A stretch of 64,000 nucleotides of DNA from an uncultured Paracoccaceae bacterium (GTDB lineage Bacteria; Pseudomonadota; Alphaproteobacteria; Rhodobacterales; Rhodobacteraceae), in contig CALMJS010000017.1 of NCBI GenBank assembly GCA_937864535.1, forward strand, positions 62,001-126,000, given 5' to 3'. The notes below the pieces were generated by a model. The model was not told the DNA's origin and did no database searches. It saw only the letters and a list, made by a program, of their open reading frames with translations. The position numbers and the translations under genes were made by a program. This document shows positions 8,876-18,200 of this stretch, one piece after another; positions within the stretch are counted from its first letter, which is position 1, and each line of letters opens with the position of its first letter.

Positions 8876-9778
8876 CTAGGGCTTTTTGCGGGGCAGGCGT
8901 CCGTCGATCACCATTAGACCCAGCGCCAGTAGCACAAATCCCACATAGGCGTGCCAGTCGAGCGCCTCTTGGTACACCACTGCGCCCAGCACGATGGCAA
9001 CCGGCGCCACAAGGAGGGTCACCAGACTGACGTTTCCAGCTCCGGCGAGGTTCAGGATCTGATAATACAGCCAATAGGCTAAGGCAGTCGCGATCAACGC
9101 CAGATAGGCCAGCGCCCCGAACACCGGCGCGGAATAGTGCAGCGTCGGCGGGCCTTCGTAGATCAGCGCCAGCGGGATCATCGCCATCGCCGCACCGGTC
9201 AGCATCAGCGCGGCCGAGACCTCGGGCCGCAGCCCCTTGAGCACGTGTCGGGCCAGAACCGCCGAAACCGCGTAGCTGGTCGAGGAGCCAAGGATCGCCA
9301 CCTGCGCCATGGACGACGGGTCGAAGGACAGTAGGCGGGCGGGGCCGATCACCGTCACTACGCCGACAAAGCCAAGAATGACCCCGACAAACCTGTTCCG
9401 CGTCAGCTTTTCATCGGCATAAACCAGTGCGACCAGTACCACGGTAAACACGGCGGTAGCAGCGTTCAGGATGCTGGCCAGCCCCGAGTCGATGGTTTGC
9501 TGGCCCCAGACGATCAGAGAAAACGGCAGCGCGTTATTCGTTAGCCCCAAGAGCAGCGTCGCCCCGATTTGCCATCTGCTGTCGGGCAGCCGCAGGCCCG
9601 CGATACGCACCCAGACCCACAGCGCCAGTGCGCCGCCTGTCACGCGGATCGCGACCGCGGTCATTACCGGCACTTCGGCCAAGGTGATGCGGTTCGACAG
9701 GAACGATCCGCCCCAGATGCACCCCAAAATCAGGATCAAGGTCCAGGCACGCGGCGTCATCGTCATCTGTTTGGTCAT
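8876..9778 (-). CDS. DMT-superfamily (EamA) transporter
   Basis: This 300-residue protein has about ten hydrophobic segments in the two-fold EamA repeat. Typical features are GCIWGGSFL near the N-terminus and the second-half GALAYLALIATALAYWLYY segment. EamA proteins export metabolites such as amino acids; the substrate here is unknown. I use the ATG at 9778 (MTKQMT...) because the in-frame extension to 9859 would run through the terminator at 9794-9821. It reads toward the ATPase gene, 35 bp away. Confidence 0.85.
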   Translation of the reverse strand: MTKQMTMTPRAWTLILILGCIWGGSFLSNRITLAEVPVMTAVAIRVTGGALALWVWVRIAGLRLPDSRWQIGATLLLGLTNNALPFSLIVWGQQTIDSGLASILNAATAVFTVVLVALVYADEKLTRNRFVGVILGFVGVVTVIGPARLLSFDPSSMAQVAILGSSTSYAVSAVLARHVLKGLRPEVSAALMLTGAAMAMIPLALIYEGPPTLHYSAPVFGALAYLALIATALAYWLYYQILNLAGAGNVSLVTLLVAPVAIVLGAVVYQEALDWHAYVGFVLLALGLMVIDGRLPRKKP

Positions 9779-9793
9779 TGCGTCCGCCCCCGG

Positions 9794-9821
9794 AAAAAGA
9801 AGGCCCCGCCAAAGCGGGGCC
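9794..9821 (-). terminator. Terminator of the FadL-like gene
   Basis: On the minus strand GGCCCCGC and GCGGGGCC (9814-9821 and 9802-9809) form an eight-base-pair stem with a four-base loop, then TTCTTTTT. It separates the outer-membrane protein gene from the DMT transporter. Confidence 0.85.
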
Positions 9822-9861
9822 GTTTGGGTCAGTCTTGCGCAGCCAGAGCGGCGAGGCAAGG

Positions 9862-10985
9862 TCAGAAGCTATAAGAGACCTTGAGGCCCAGACCCGTCGC
9901 GCTGTTGCCAGAGAACCGGCCGCCGACGCCTTCGGTGGTGGCATCGCCAAGGTCCACATAGCGGATACCGCCCGAAACCTTGACCTGTTCGGTCACGTTA
10001 TAGACGCCGCCCAGCGAATAGCTGGTGTAGCCATCAGTCGGCGACAGGTTGCTAGCGGTGCCGCCCTGTGCCGCCTCATAGCCGACGCTGAATACGCCTG
10101 CGAATTTCTCGTTGAACCGACGGGCCACGCCGAGGCTGTAGGTATAGGTGTCGGTGTTGTTAAAGTCGGCGAGGTTCGCATCGCCGCCACCAAACGCGGT
10201 GCCGAGGAACGAATCGTCCAGCGTGCCTTCGGACCAGTCGGCCCAACGCACCGAAGCCATCAGCAGGGTGTCCGCCGCGATCCCGGTCTGGAAATCGAGG
10301 TTCACCGACTGCGGCATGGTCGCGGTCAGGGTGGTCGTGCCAGCACCGACCACGGCCGAAGTGCGGGTGCCATCGAGGGTAAAATTGGTTTCCGACGAAT
10401 AGGTCAGCGCGGCGCGCAGGGCGATCGACGGGATTTCATAGGCAGCACCGACAACGTAACCGGTGTCGCTGCCGCTGTCGTAGGTGGCGGAATATCCGGC
10501 GGTTGCCTGACCGGCGACGGCGCGGTTGTATTCGCCCGAGGCGCTGATCATCCGCGGACCGGCATAGACCGACATATTTTCGTTCAACTGGTATTTCGCC
10601 AGAACCGTGATGCCGCTGGTTTCCACCGTCGCGCCCGCACCGTTCAGGACATAGCCCGCAGTGCTGTAATCGACCTCTGCGCCAAAGGGTTCATCCATGA
10701 TGATCGCCAAGGACACCTTGTCGTTCACGTCCATCTTCAGCGCAAAGCCGAGGCTGGCGTAATCGGGGGCGACGTTGCCGGTCGCGGCGCTGGTTGTGGT
10801 CGGCGTAGCGGCGTTATCGATGCCGACACCGGATACGCTGGGCATCGCCAGACCATAGGACAGTTCGAAATACTGGCCTTTTTCGAAAATCGCCCCGACG
10901 CCCTGTCCGGAACGATCCAATCCCCCTCATGGGCCATTGCGGTGCTGGCGAGCAGAATAGCGCCTGCGCTCGTAAACTTTTTCAT
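9862..10985 (-). pseudogene. FadL/OMPP1-like outer-membrane protein, frameshifted after the signal peptide
   Basis: The long frame (to 10920) encodes a beta-barrel protein rich in alternating Gly/aromatic strands and ending in KVSYSF, with a C-terminal Phe as expected for BAM substrates. It resembles FadL-type hydrophobic-compound porins (LDRSGQGVG at the mature N-terminus). It has no ATG or ribosome site of its own. A good start (GAGGAAAATC then ATG at 10985) with a signal peptide ending in STAMA lies in a different frame. The frames would join if one base were added at the G-run (10922-10926), giving AMAHEGGLDRSG and a protein of about 374 residues. Either the gene is broken (or phase-variable), or a base is missing from the assembly. 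Confidence 0.75.
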
Positions 10986-11046
10986 GATTTTCCTCGTGAT
11001 GGCCCCCTGCGGGCTCATCTTCCCGTAAACCAAAGGTAGCGAGACG

Positions 11047-11062
11047 TTGACTTTTACGTCAA
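11047..11062. promoter_or_regulatory. Candidate promoter/operator palindrome before the FadL-like gene
   Basis: TTGAC-N6-GTCAA (11047-11062) lies 61 bp before the FadL-like start. Read on the minus strand it contains a TTGACG -35-like hexamer. The palindrome could be an operator, but no factor can be assigned. Confidence 0.35.
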
Positions 11063-11100
11063 TTCTTTACGCGGCGTCATGCCGACCTCGTAACCCAGCG

Positions 11101-11964
11101 TCATAAACGCGACTTTGACACAGATCGGATGTTGATCCAATTGGCAAAAAAGATCACTGCCGCACCCAGAAGAACATAGGGATCAAGGGCTTCGTCAAAG
11201 AAGGCCATGCCGATCAGGGCAATCAGCGGCAGGCGGGCGAAATCAATCGGCATGACGATGCTGGCCGGCGCCAGTTTGAGAGCGGTCGTCAGGCAGAAAT
11301 GCGCAAACAGCCCCGCGCAGGACACCAGCACCAGCCAAGGCGCGGTCGCCATGTTCGGCAGGGTCATATGCCCGTCCTTGAGCCCCAGTACGAGGCCCAT
11401 CACCGCCTGCATGACCGTCAGCCAGAACAGAATGCCGGTGATCTGCGTGTCGCGGGTCAGTTTCCGCGTGAAAATTGCCGAGAGGGCAAAGCCAATCGCC
11501 GCGATTCCGGCCATGACCAAGGGCGGCGACAATGTTTCAGGGCTAGGCCGGGTGACGATCAAAATCCCGACAAAGCCCAGCAGGCCCGACAGCACCCCGA
11601 CACGGCGCATCTTTTCACCCAGCAAGAGCGGCGAGAGCAGGATCACCCAGATCGGCGCGGTAAACTCCATCGCGAACACTTGGGCAAACGGGATCAGGCC
11701 AACGGCATAGAACCACAGGTTCTGGCCTGTGAAATGCGATAGGTTGCGGATGAAATGCAGCCCCAGATGATCGCGGCGAATATCGCCCAGATGCCCTGTG
11801 GCCCGCGCTACCGAAACGACGATCACGATCCCCAGAATGCTGCGAAAGGTCATGATTTCAAAGGTATCGAGCTGGCCGGATAAATTCCGCCCGGCAATCG
11901 CCATCGAACTGAAACTGGTGATCGCGCCAATCATCCAAAGCGCCGCGCGCAGGGTTGCCGTCAT
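11101..11964 (-). CDS. DMT-superfamily (EamA/RhaT-like) transporter
   Basis: This 287-residue integral membrane protein has about ten transmembrane segments in two EamA repeats (first-repeat FTAPIWVILLSPLLLGEKM; second-repeat FARLPLIALIGMAFFDEAL near the C-terminus). The RSILGIV and GLIPFAQVFAM segments are typical of the pseudopaline/S-adenosylmethionine-type subgroup, but the substrate is not known. The start at 11964 lies one base after the stop of the ABM-domain gene, with AGGTGG upstream, so the two genes are coupled. An in-frame start at 12090 would overlap that gene. Confidence 0.85.
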   Translation of the reverse strand: MTATLRAALWMIGAITSFSSMAIAGRNLSGQLDTFEIMTFRSILGIVIVVSVARATGHLGDIRRDHLGLHFIRNLSHFTGQNLWFYAVGLIPFAQVFAMEFTAPIWVILLSPLLLGEKMRRVGVLSGLLGFVGILIVTRPSPETLSPPLVMAGIAAIGFALSAIFTRKLTRDTQITGILFWLTVMQAVMGLVLGLKDGHMTLPNMATAPWLVLVSCAGLFAHFCLTTALKLAPASIVMPIDFARLPLIALIGMAFFDEALDPYVLLGAAVIFFANWINIRSVSKSRL

Positions 11965-11965
11965 C

Positions 11966-12244
11966 CTAGTCCACCTGCCTGATCTGGTAGCTGCGGACAA
12001 AGCCTGCGGTAATCGCGCCCCAGTCCGACGTGCGCACCCGCTCTTGGTGCGCATCAAAGGCGGCCCGACTGTCGAACAGTTCCGCCACAAAGAAACGTCC
12101 GGGGGTTGCTGGGTCTGGATCGATGTCGAACCGCAGACATCCCGCTTCGGCGCGGGTCAGGTCGATGTGCACCGCCAAAGCGGGCTCAACCGACGCCAAT
12201 CTCTCCATCGGCACATCGATGTGGCCGGTCAGTTCAATTTTCAT
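11966..12244 (-). CDS. Antibiotic-biosynthesis-monooxygenase (ABM) fold protein
   Basis: This 92-residue protein has the ferredoxin-like ABM pattern: an N-terminal strand (KIELTGHIDV), a helix, an AGCLRFDI strand, then RFFVAELFDSRAAFDAHQ. The last segment matches the family's E-x-W/F-x-S-xx-A-xx-AH motif, including the conserved His. Such cofactor-free proteins include quinol monooxygenases such as YgiN; activity here is inferred. An AAGAGGAGCC ribosome site precedes the ATG. It is the first gene of a two-gene unit with the downstream DMT transporter. Confidence 0.8.
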   Translation of the reverse strand: MKIELTGHIDVPMERLASVEPALAVHIDLTRAEAGCLRFDIDPDPATPGRFFVAELFDSRAAFDAHQERVRTSDWGAITAGFVRSYQIRQVD

Positions 12245-12337
12245 ATGGGCTCCTCTTGGCGCAGAGAGGAGCCTTTTGCACAGGGCTTGTCAAACGGATC
12301 ACAACCGAGTGATCGCACAGCCCACTGTGCATGAGGC

Positions 12338-12373
12338 AAAAAAATAAGCCATTGGCAATGAAACCAATGGCTT
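12338..12373 (-). terminator. Terminator of guaA
   Basis: On the minus strand a 10-bp stem (AAGCCATTGG with CCAATGGCTT) with an eight-base loop is followed by ATTTTTTT. It sits 12 bases after the guaA stop. Confidence 0.92.
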
Positions 12374-12384
12374 ATCCGATGTTT

Positions 12385-13944
12385 TTATTCCAGTTCGATG
12401 GTTCCCGGCGGTTTCGACGTCAGATCGTAGAACACGCGGTTCACGCCTTTGACCTCGTTGATGATACGGGTCATCGTTTCGCCAAGGAATTCGTGGGTGA
12501 ACGGATATGTATCCGCCGTCATCCCGTCGACCGAGGTCACAGCGCGGATCGCCAGAGCGTAATCATAGGTCCGCCCGTCGCCCATCACGCCCACGGTCCG
12601 CATCGGCAGGATCGCGGCAAAGGCCTGCCAGATTTCATCATACAGCCCGTGTTTGCGGATCTGGTCGATGTAGACGGCGTCTGCCTTGCGCAGGATGTCC
12701 AGCTTTTCGCGGGTAATCTCGCCCGGACAGCGGATCGCCAGCCCCGGCCCCGGGAAGGGGTGGCGGCCGATGAATTTGTCCGGCAGGCCGAGTTCGCGGC
12801 CAAGTGCGCGTACTTCGTCCTTGAACAACTCGCGCAGCGGTTCGACCAGTTTCAGACCCATCTTTTCCGGTAGACCGCCCACATTGTGGTGCGATTTGAT
12901 CGTGACCGAGGGGCCGCCGGTAAAGGAAACCGATTCGATCACATCCGGATAGAGCGTGCCCTGCGCCAGGAATTCGGCACCTTCGATGCCGTTGGCGTAT
13001 TTCTGGAACACGTCGATGAACAGACGGCCAATGGTCTTGCGCTTGACCTCGGGGTCGGACACGCCTTCGAGTTCGCCAAGGAACAGATCGGCCTCGTCCG
13101 CATGGATCAGCGGGATCTTGTAGGTGTCACGGAACATCGTGACGACCTCTTCGGCCTCGTTCAGACGCAGCAGGCCGTGGTCGACAAACACGCAGGTCAG
13201 CTGATCGCCGATGGCTTCGTGGATCAGAACCGCCGCGACCGAGCTATCGACGCCGCCGGACAGGCCACAGATGACCTTTTTGTCACCGACCTGTTCGCGG
13301 ATGATGCGGATCGCTTCGTCCTTGTAGGACGCCATAGTCCAGTCGCCGGTAAACCCTGCCATTTTGACAAAGTTTTCCAGCATTTTGGCGCCGTTCGGGG
13401 TGTGGTGCACTTCGGGGTGGAACTGCACTGCGTAGAATTTGCGCGCTTCGTCCGCGACCATCGCCAAGGGCGCGTTCGGCGAGACGCCGATCACTTCGAA
13501 CCCGGGGGCGAGCTGGGTCACGCGGTCGCCGTGCGACATCCAGACCTGTTCATTGCCAGCCTCGAACAGGCCAGCGAAGATGCTGTCTTTGGTGTGGCCA
13601 TCGGCGGGGGACACATAGGCGCGGCCATATTCTGCATGGTGGCCCGCTTCGACCTTACCGCCGAGCTGTTCCATCATGACCTGCTGGCCATAACAAATGC
13701 CGAAAATCGGGAGGCCCATGTCGAACAGGGCCTGCGGCGCGCGGGGGCTACCCTCGCGCGTCACGCTGTCAGGACCGCCCGACAAAATCACGGCCTTGGG
13801 CGCCATCTCTTGGATGGTAGCCTCTGTAACCGTTTGGTAGGGGCGGATTTCGCAAAAAACATTGAGCTCCCGCAGGCGCCGCGCGATCAGCTGCGTCACC
13901 TGGGACCCAAAGTCGATGATGAGGAGGCGTTGATGCTGGGTCAT
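12385..13944 (-). CDS. guaA: GMP synthase (glutamine-hydrolysing)
   Basis: GuaA aminates XMP to GMP using glutamine and ATP, the step after GuaB (59.7 kb here). The 519-residue protein has a class I glutamine amidotransferase domain with C84 in FGICYGQQ and H176/E178 in QFHPEV. The ATP-pyrophosphatase domain follows with SGGVDSS (229-235), and then the C-terminal dimerisation domain ending PPGTIELE, the normal GuaA terminus. It is monocistronic, with its own terminator, and diverges from the mttB-like gene across 158 bp. Confidence 0.97.
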   Translation of the reverse strand: MTQHQRLLIIDFGSQVTQLIARRLRELNVFCEIRPYQTVTEATIQEMAPKAVILSGGPDSVTREGSPRAPQALFDMGLPIFGICYGQQVMMEQLGGKVEAGHHAEYGRAYVSPADGHTKDSIFAGLFEAGNEQVWMSHGDRVTQLAPGFEVIGVSPNAPLAMVADEARKFYAVQFHPEVHHTPNGAKMLENFVKMAGFTGDWTMASYKDEAIRIIREQVGDKKVICGLSGGVDSSVAAVLIHEAIGDQLTCVFVDHGLLRLNEAEEVVTMFRDTYKIPLIHADEADLFLGELEGVSDPEVKRKTIGRLFIDVFQKYANGIEGAEFLAQGTLYPDVIESVSFTGGPSVTIKSHHNVGGLPEKMGLKLVEPLRELFKDEVRALGRELGLPDKFIGRHPFPGPGLAIRCPGEITREKLDILRKADAVYIDQIRKHGLYDEIWQAFAAILPMRTVGVMGDGRTYDYALAIRAVTSVDGMTADTYPFTHEFLGETMTRIINEVKGVNRVFYDLTSKPPGTIELE

Positions 13945-14102
13945 GCCAGCGCAATAGGGCCGCGCCCGCCGTTACGCAAGGGCGTTATCAGGGGGGCGAT
14001 TGGTGTAAATGTCGCTTTCGCCCCGCAAAGGGCGCAAAATCGGCATTTGACGGATCAGGGGCAAGCTATCTAGGGCTCAAACACTTTTCGGAGGTCGAAA
14101 TC

Positions 14103-15650
14103 ATGTCGGATGTTGCAGAAGCAGGTGGCCGTCGGGCGCGTGGCGGCGGCGGCGCAGCCCGCCGGGCAGAACGCAGTGCAGTCAGCTTTGAAACTGCCAA
14201 ATACATCGAACGCAACATTCCTAACCTCGAAGTGCTGAACGACGAGGCCTTGGAAATCATCGAAGCCAACGCAGAAACCATTCTGCAAGAGATAGGCGTC
14301 AATTTCCCGGAAAACCCGGCGGCTCTGGAGCTGTGGAAGTCGGTCGGCGCGGATGTTCAGGGCGACCGCGTGCGTCTGCCCAAGGGGCTGGCCCGTTCGC
14401 TCTGTGCGACGGCACCGTCGTCCTATGTCCAGCATGCCCGCAATCCGGCCCGCAATGTGGTGATCGGTGGCCGCAATCTGGTGCTGGCGCCCGTCTATGG
14501 TCCGCCATTTGTGCGTGATGCCGGTGGCCGCCGCTATGCGACGATGGCCGATTTCGAAAAGTTCGTGAAGCTGGCCTACATGTCCAAGTGGCTGCACCAC
14601 TCGGGCGGCACGGTGTGCGAACCCACCGATATCCCGGTGAACAAGCGTCACCTCGATATGCTGATGGCGCATATGACCCTGAGCGACAAACCGTTCATGG
14701 GCTCTGTGACCGAGCCAAGCCGTGCGCAGGATTCGGTCGATATGTGCAGCATCCTGTTCGGCGAAGAGTTCGTCCAGCAGAACACCGTGATGACCTCGCT
14801 GATCAACATCAACTCGCCGCTGACATTCGACAGCATCATGATGGGTGCCCTAGAGGTTTATGCCCGCAACAATCAGGCCGCGATCATTTCGCCATTTATC
14901 GTCGGCGGCGCGATGGCGCCGGTGACGGTGGCCGGCACGCTGACGCAGGTTCTGGCGGAATGTCTGGTGGGCGTGGCCTACAGCCAGTTGATTCGCAAAG
15001 GGGCGCCGGTGATCATGGGGGCCTTTGTGACCTCGATCGACATGAACTCGGGCGCGCCGACCTTTGGCACCCCCGAGGCCGCGATGATCACCTACGGGGT
15101 TGGCCAGTTGGCGCGTCGGATGAACCTGCCGTACCGCTCGGCTGGCGGCTTCTGCGGCTCGAAATTGCCCGATGCGCAGGCGGCCTACGAATCGGCCAAC
15201 TCGCTCAATATGGGTCTGATGGCGGGCGTGAACTTTATGCTTCACGCCTGTGGCTGGCTCGAAGGCGGTCTGGTTGCCGACTTTGAAAAATTTGTCATGG
15301 ACGCGGACCAGTTGGGCGCGCTGCATGGTCTGGCCAAGGGCATCGACATGTCTGCCAATGGTCAGGCGATGGACGCCATCCGCCAAGTCGGCCCGGGCGG
15401 TCACTTCCTCGGTTGCGACCACACCCAAGCCAACTTCAAGACCGCGTTCTGGCGGTCCGATCTGTTCGACTACAAACCCTTTGAAACATGGGATGAAGAG
15501 GGCGCCCGCGACACCCGTCAGCTCGCCTCGTCGCGCGTTGATCGACTGCTCGAGCAGTATCAGCAGCCGGTTCTCGACCCGGCCAAAGAGATGGCGCTGC
15601 GTGAATACATCACCAAGAAAAAGGCCTCGATGCCCGACAGCTTTAGCTAA
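14103..15650 (+). CDS. MttB-family (COG5598) corrinoid-dependent methyltransferase, non-pyrrolysine
   Basis: The 515-residue protein belongs to the trimethylamine methyltransferase superfamily, a TIM-barrel enzyme that moves a methyl group from a quaternary or tertiary amine to a corrinoid protein. The frame runs without any in-frame amber codon, so it is a non-Pyl member. Those characterised use glycine betaine, proline betaine or carnitine. Visible family segments include LAPVYGPPFVRD (about 126-137), GGTVCEPTD (about 168-176) and GPGGHFLGCDHTQ (about 439-451). The N-terminus carries a Gly/Arg-rich tail (RRARGGGGAARR). A GGAGG ribosome site precedes the ATG. No corrinoid protein is adjacent, but a likely corrinoid reductive activator is at 57516-59549. 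Confidence 0.85.
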   Translation: MSDVAEAGGRRARGGGGAARRAERSAVSFETAKYIERNIPNLEVLNDEALEIIEANAETILQEIGVNFPENPAALELWKSVGADVQGDRVRLPKGLARSLCATAPSSYVQHARNPARNVVIGGRNLVLAPVYGPPFVRDAGGRRYATMADFEKFVKLAYMSKWLHHSGGTVCEPTDIPVNKRHLDMLMAHMTLSDKPFMGSVTEPSRAQDSVDMCSILFGEEFVQQNTVMTSLININSPLTFDSIMMGALEVYARNNQAAIISPFIVGGAMAPVTVAGTLTQVLAECLVGVAYSQLIRKGAPVIMGAFVTSIDMNSGAPTFGTPEAAMITYGVGQLARRMNLPYRSAGGFCGSKLPDAQAAYESANSLNMGLMAGVNFMLHACGWLEGGLVADFEKFVMDADQLGALHGLAKGIDMSANGQAMDAIRQVGPGGHFLGCDHTQANFKTAFWRSDLFDYKPFETWDEEGARDTRQLASSRVDRLLEQYQQPVLDPAKEMALREYITKKKASMPDSFS

Positions 15651-15662
15651 GGTCATCGCGAA

Positions 15663-15962
15663 TTAGACCAGACGGGGCGCGGTTGTTGATTTCAGCAGCC
15701 GCGCCTCGCCCATTATGGCGATCAGAACGTCGATATGCCGCGCGAAAGAATATTCGGCGCGCTCATCCAGGCGTAGCCGATTCAGATCTGCCTCGATCTC
15801 CATCAACTTGACCAGAGCCTCTCCGGGGCGCGGCAGGGCGGCGGATTTCAGAATCCGTTGCAAGTGATGGGTGCGCCGATAGTCATCGACGCCAAATCTG
15901 GCAGACCGGACCAAGAGCATCGGGCGGCGAAGCGCAGCAACCATTCCCAGAATATCGAACAT
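15663..15962 (-). CDS. DUF6477-like small protein
   Basis: This 99-residue protein starts at 15962 with an ideal GGAGGTC ribosome site; an upstream ATG at 16001 is less likely. Its MFDILGMVAALRRPMLLVRSAR start and DDYRR-xx-HL segment match a small family I know only from Rhodobacteraceae (DUF6477). It is mostly helical and has no membrane segment. It is convergent with the mttB-like gene (12 bp between the stops). Function is unknown. Confidence 0.7.
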   Translation of the reverse strand: MFDILGMVAALRRPMLLVRSARFGVDDYRRTHHLQRILKSAALPRPGEALVKLMEIEADLNRLRLDERAEYSFARHIDVLIAIMGEARLLKSTTAPRLV

Positions 15963-16181
15963 TTTGACCTCCATCGGTTTCGGATGGGGTGAGTCTCGCA
16001 CAACCCTATGGTGTGTTGCGTCATCGGGGCAGGATACGAACGCTGGCTCTACGAAAATTTATCAATTGGAAACAATGATGTTGTTCAGGTTCTGCCTTAA
16101 CTTTTGAGTAACCTTCACACGAATAGGTTGCGGCATTGCAGAGGTTCTGAACTGTCAAAAGGATGCAGCACTGGGGATTCC

Positions 16182-17306
16182 ATGAAGACCGCCCAAACTT
16201 TAGCGATTGATACCCGCTTGCCCGGCTGGGTCCCCGAAGCTGCCCGAACCTATCTGGCTCATACCGAAGACGGTATGTCCATTCGCGCGATTGCCCGTGC
16301 CCGAGATTGCCATGCCTCGACTATCCTGCGGCAGGTGCGTCGGTACGAAAATCGCAGAGACGATCCGCTGGTCGATGATGCGCTGCGCCGTTTGTCGCAG
16401 CAGTTCGCCCCCAGCCATTTTGCCCTTTGCAAGGAACAAGATGCCATGCAGTCGAATGTTTCCGCCCGGTCCAACCGTGCCGTCGTCTTTCCCCCTGATC
16501 CCGATCTGTCAGTGGCCCGTATCGAACGCGAGGCGCTGCGGGTCTTGCGCCGACTGAGCGAAACCGGTGCCGTCCTTGCCGTGGCCCGCGATATGGAAAT
16601 GGCCGTCGTCGTGCGGGATACCCCCGATGGGGCCACCCAACGCACGGCCGTGACCGAGCGGGAAATCGCGCAGGCCCTCGCGCTCAGGGACTGGATTTCA
16701 TGTAATGATACAGAGGCGCGCATTGCCCGGTATCATTTGACCGCTCTCGGGCGCAGTGCGCTCAAGCAGTTGATGGCCAAATCGGAAAATCGGGCCCAGG
16801 GGTTTGGCGAAGCTGCGAGCGATTTTGCCGGGGCCGCGCGACTTGCCGAACCGGACGACGAGGCGGGTCGGTGTTTTCGCACACAAGCCGCTGAAAGCCC
16901 GCTGGCCGCCTTGGCCCGCCGCCGCGACAAGGACGGGCAACTGTTCCTATCGCGCGATCTGGTCAATGCCGGTGAACGGTTGCGCGAGGATTTTGAACTG
17001 TCCTCGATGTCGGGCGGCCCTATGCCCGATTGGCAGGCGGTCATGGGCGGGCATTGCGCGGTTGCCATATCCGCCAAGGGGGCATCCCAGGCGGCGCGTC
17101 AGCGCGTGGCGGCCGCATTGGTCGATCTGGGGCCCGGTCTGGGAGATGTGGTCCTGCGCTGCTGTTGCCTGCTCGAAGGGTTGGAGACCGCCGAGCGTAA
17201 TATGGGGTGGGCGGCCCGCTCTGGAAAAATTGTGCTGAGGATTGGCCTGCAGCGTCTGAAACGCCACTATGCCGATCAAGGCAGCCTGGCCCCGAAAATC
17301 GGATAA
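16182..17306 (+). CDS. Helix-turn-helix regulator with DUF6456-type C-terminal domain
   Basis: From the ATG at 16182 the protein has 374 residues. An N-terminal HTH is visible at about residues 30-55 (GMSIRAIARARDCHASTILRQ), preceding a basic RRYENRRDD stretch. The C-terminal part (FELSSMSGGPMPDWQ through VVLRCCCLLEGLETAERNMGW) matches the DUF6456 region of alphaproteobacterial regulators. A start 26 codons upstream lacks a ribosome site; GGGGAT precedes the chosen one. The conserved run of three cysteines near residue 340 is notable but unexplained. Target genes are unknown. Confidence 0.75.
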   Translation: MKTAQTLAIDTRLPGWVPEAARTYLAHTEDGMSIRAIARARDCHASTILRQVRRYENRRDDPLVDDALRRLSQQFAPSHFALCKEQDAMQSNVSARSNRAVVFPPDPDLSVARIEREALRVLRRLSETGAVLAVARDMEMAVVVRDTPDGATQRTAVTEREIAQALALRDWISCNDTEARIARYHLTALGRSALKQLMAKSENRAQGFGEAASDFAGAARLAEPDDEAGRCFRTQAAESPLAALARRRDKDGQLFLSRDLVNAGERLREDFELSSMSGGPMPDWQAVMGGHCAVAISAKGASQAARQRVAAALVDLGPGLGDVVLRCCCLLEGLETAERNMGWAARSGKIVLRIGLQRLKRHYADQGSLAPKIG

Positions 17307-17441
17307 GCCGGATCAAGGCGCCCAGTACAGCCGCCAGCCGGAAAAACACCTCGCCTCTAGCGCTCCCAATCATTCGTTCCAACGCCTTGTTGCCGCGATC
17401 AAGGAACTCTTAGAGCCGCACTCTTAATATTTCGCTAAAGG

Positions 17442-17473
17442 AAAAGAGCGACCCAAATCTGGATCGCTCTTTT
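17442..17473. terminator. Terminator of the peroxiredoxin gene, possibly bidirectional
   Basis: AAAAGAGCGA (17442-17451) pairs with TCGCTCTTTT (17464-17473) and has T-rich flanks on both strands. It lies between the convergent DUF6456 regulator and peroxiredoxin genes and ends 15 bases after the peroxiredoxin stop. The remaining 135 bp of the spacer shows nothing else. Confidence 0.85.
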
Positions 17474-17487
17474 TGGATAGTATCGAC

Positions 17488-18036
17488 TTAGGCTGCTTTG
17501 CTGGCGGCATCATCCTTGAGCCAGGCCAGAACGGTCTCGGGCGAAGAGACGCCATATGGGTCCTCGCCATGGTTATCCGACAGGCCGGGTTCTTCGAACC
17601 AGGCTTCAATCACGCCGTCCTTAACCACGGCGGCATAGCGCCACGACCGCAGGCCGAACCCGAGGTTATCCTTGCGCACCAGCATGCCCATGCGACGGGT
17701 GAATTCGCCCGACCCGTCGGGGATGACTTTGACGTTCGACAGGTTCTGCGCCTTGGCCCACTGGTTCATCACAAAGGCGTCGTTGACCGACATGCAGTAA
17801 ATGTCATCAACGCCAAGGGCTTGAAAATCGGCAAAGCCGTTCTCGAATCCCGGCAACTGATAGGTCGAACAGGTCGGGGTAAAGGCCCCCGGCAAAGAGA
17901 ATAGAACGACGCGCTTGCCGCCGAAATAGTCGGCCGTCGTCACGTCCTGCCAACGGTAGGGGTTCGATCCCCCGATGGATTCGTCGCGCACGCGGGTCTT
18001 AAAGGTTACGTCCGGTAGTTTGTAACCAACTTTCAT
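17488..18036 (-). CDS. Peroxiredoxin (Prx5 / AhpC-TSA family)
   Basis: The 182-residue thiol peroxidase reduces H2O2 and organic hydroperoxides. The Prx5 active site is plain: LPGAFTPTCS with peroxidatic C56, and the later R in the SWRYAAVVKDG segment. A second cysteine, C81, in DIYCMSVND could resolve the sulfenate, as in related 2-Cys or 1-Cys/glutathione-linked Prx5. The start at 18036 has AGGAG seven bases upstream, so the 13-codon extension is not used. It diverges from lipA across 164 bp and ends at its own terminator. Confidence 0.93.
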   Translation of the reverse strand: MKVGYKLPDVTFKTRVRDESIGGSNPYRWQDVTTADYFGGKRVVLFSLPGAFTPTCSTYQLPGFENGFADFQALGVDDIYCMSVNDAFVMNQWAKAQNLSNVKVIPDGSGEFTRRMGMLVRKDNLGFGLRSWRYAAVVKDGVIEAWFEEPGLSDNHGEDPYGVSSPETVLAWLKDDAASKAA

Positions 18037-18200
18037 GTCGATCTCCTGTTCTTGGCGCCCAATAGGCTCGGGCATTGATTAGAACGATTCCAGACAACCA
18101 TCAATGCTGCCACGCAGCATTTCGAACGCATAGCTGCCATTCGTTGCCAAATCCGCCAGGAACGCCTATTTGTTACCCATCCGCCGTGGAGGAGCCCGTG

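Noticed and set aside
14103-15650. Pyrrolysine in the MttB-like enzyme
   Set aside because: The frame is open with no in-frame amber codon, so a Pyl residue is excluded.
18079-18093. ICE-like sequence TTAGAACGATTCCAG between prx and lipA
   Set aside because: Only four of six bases in the second arm match, so it is not convincing as an Irr site.
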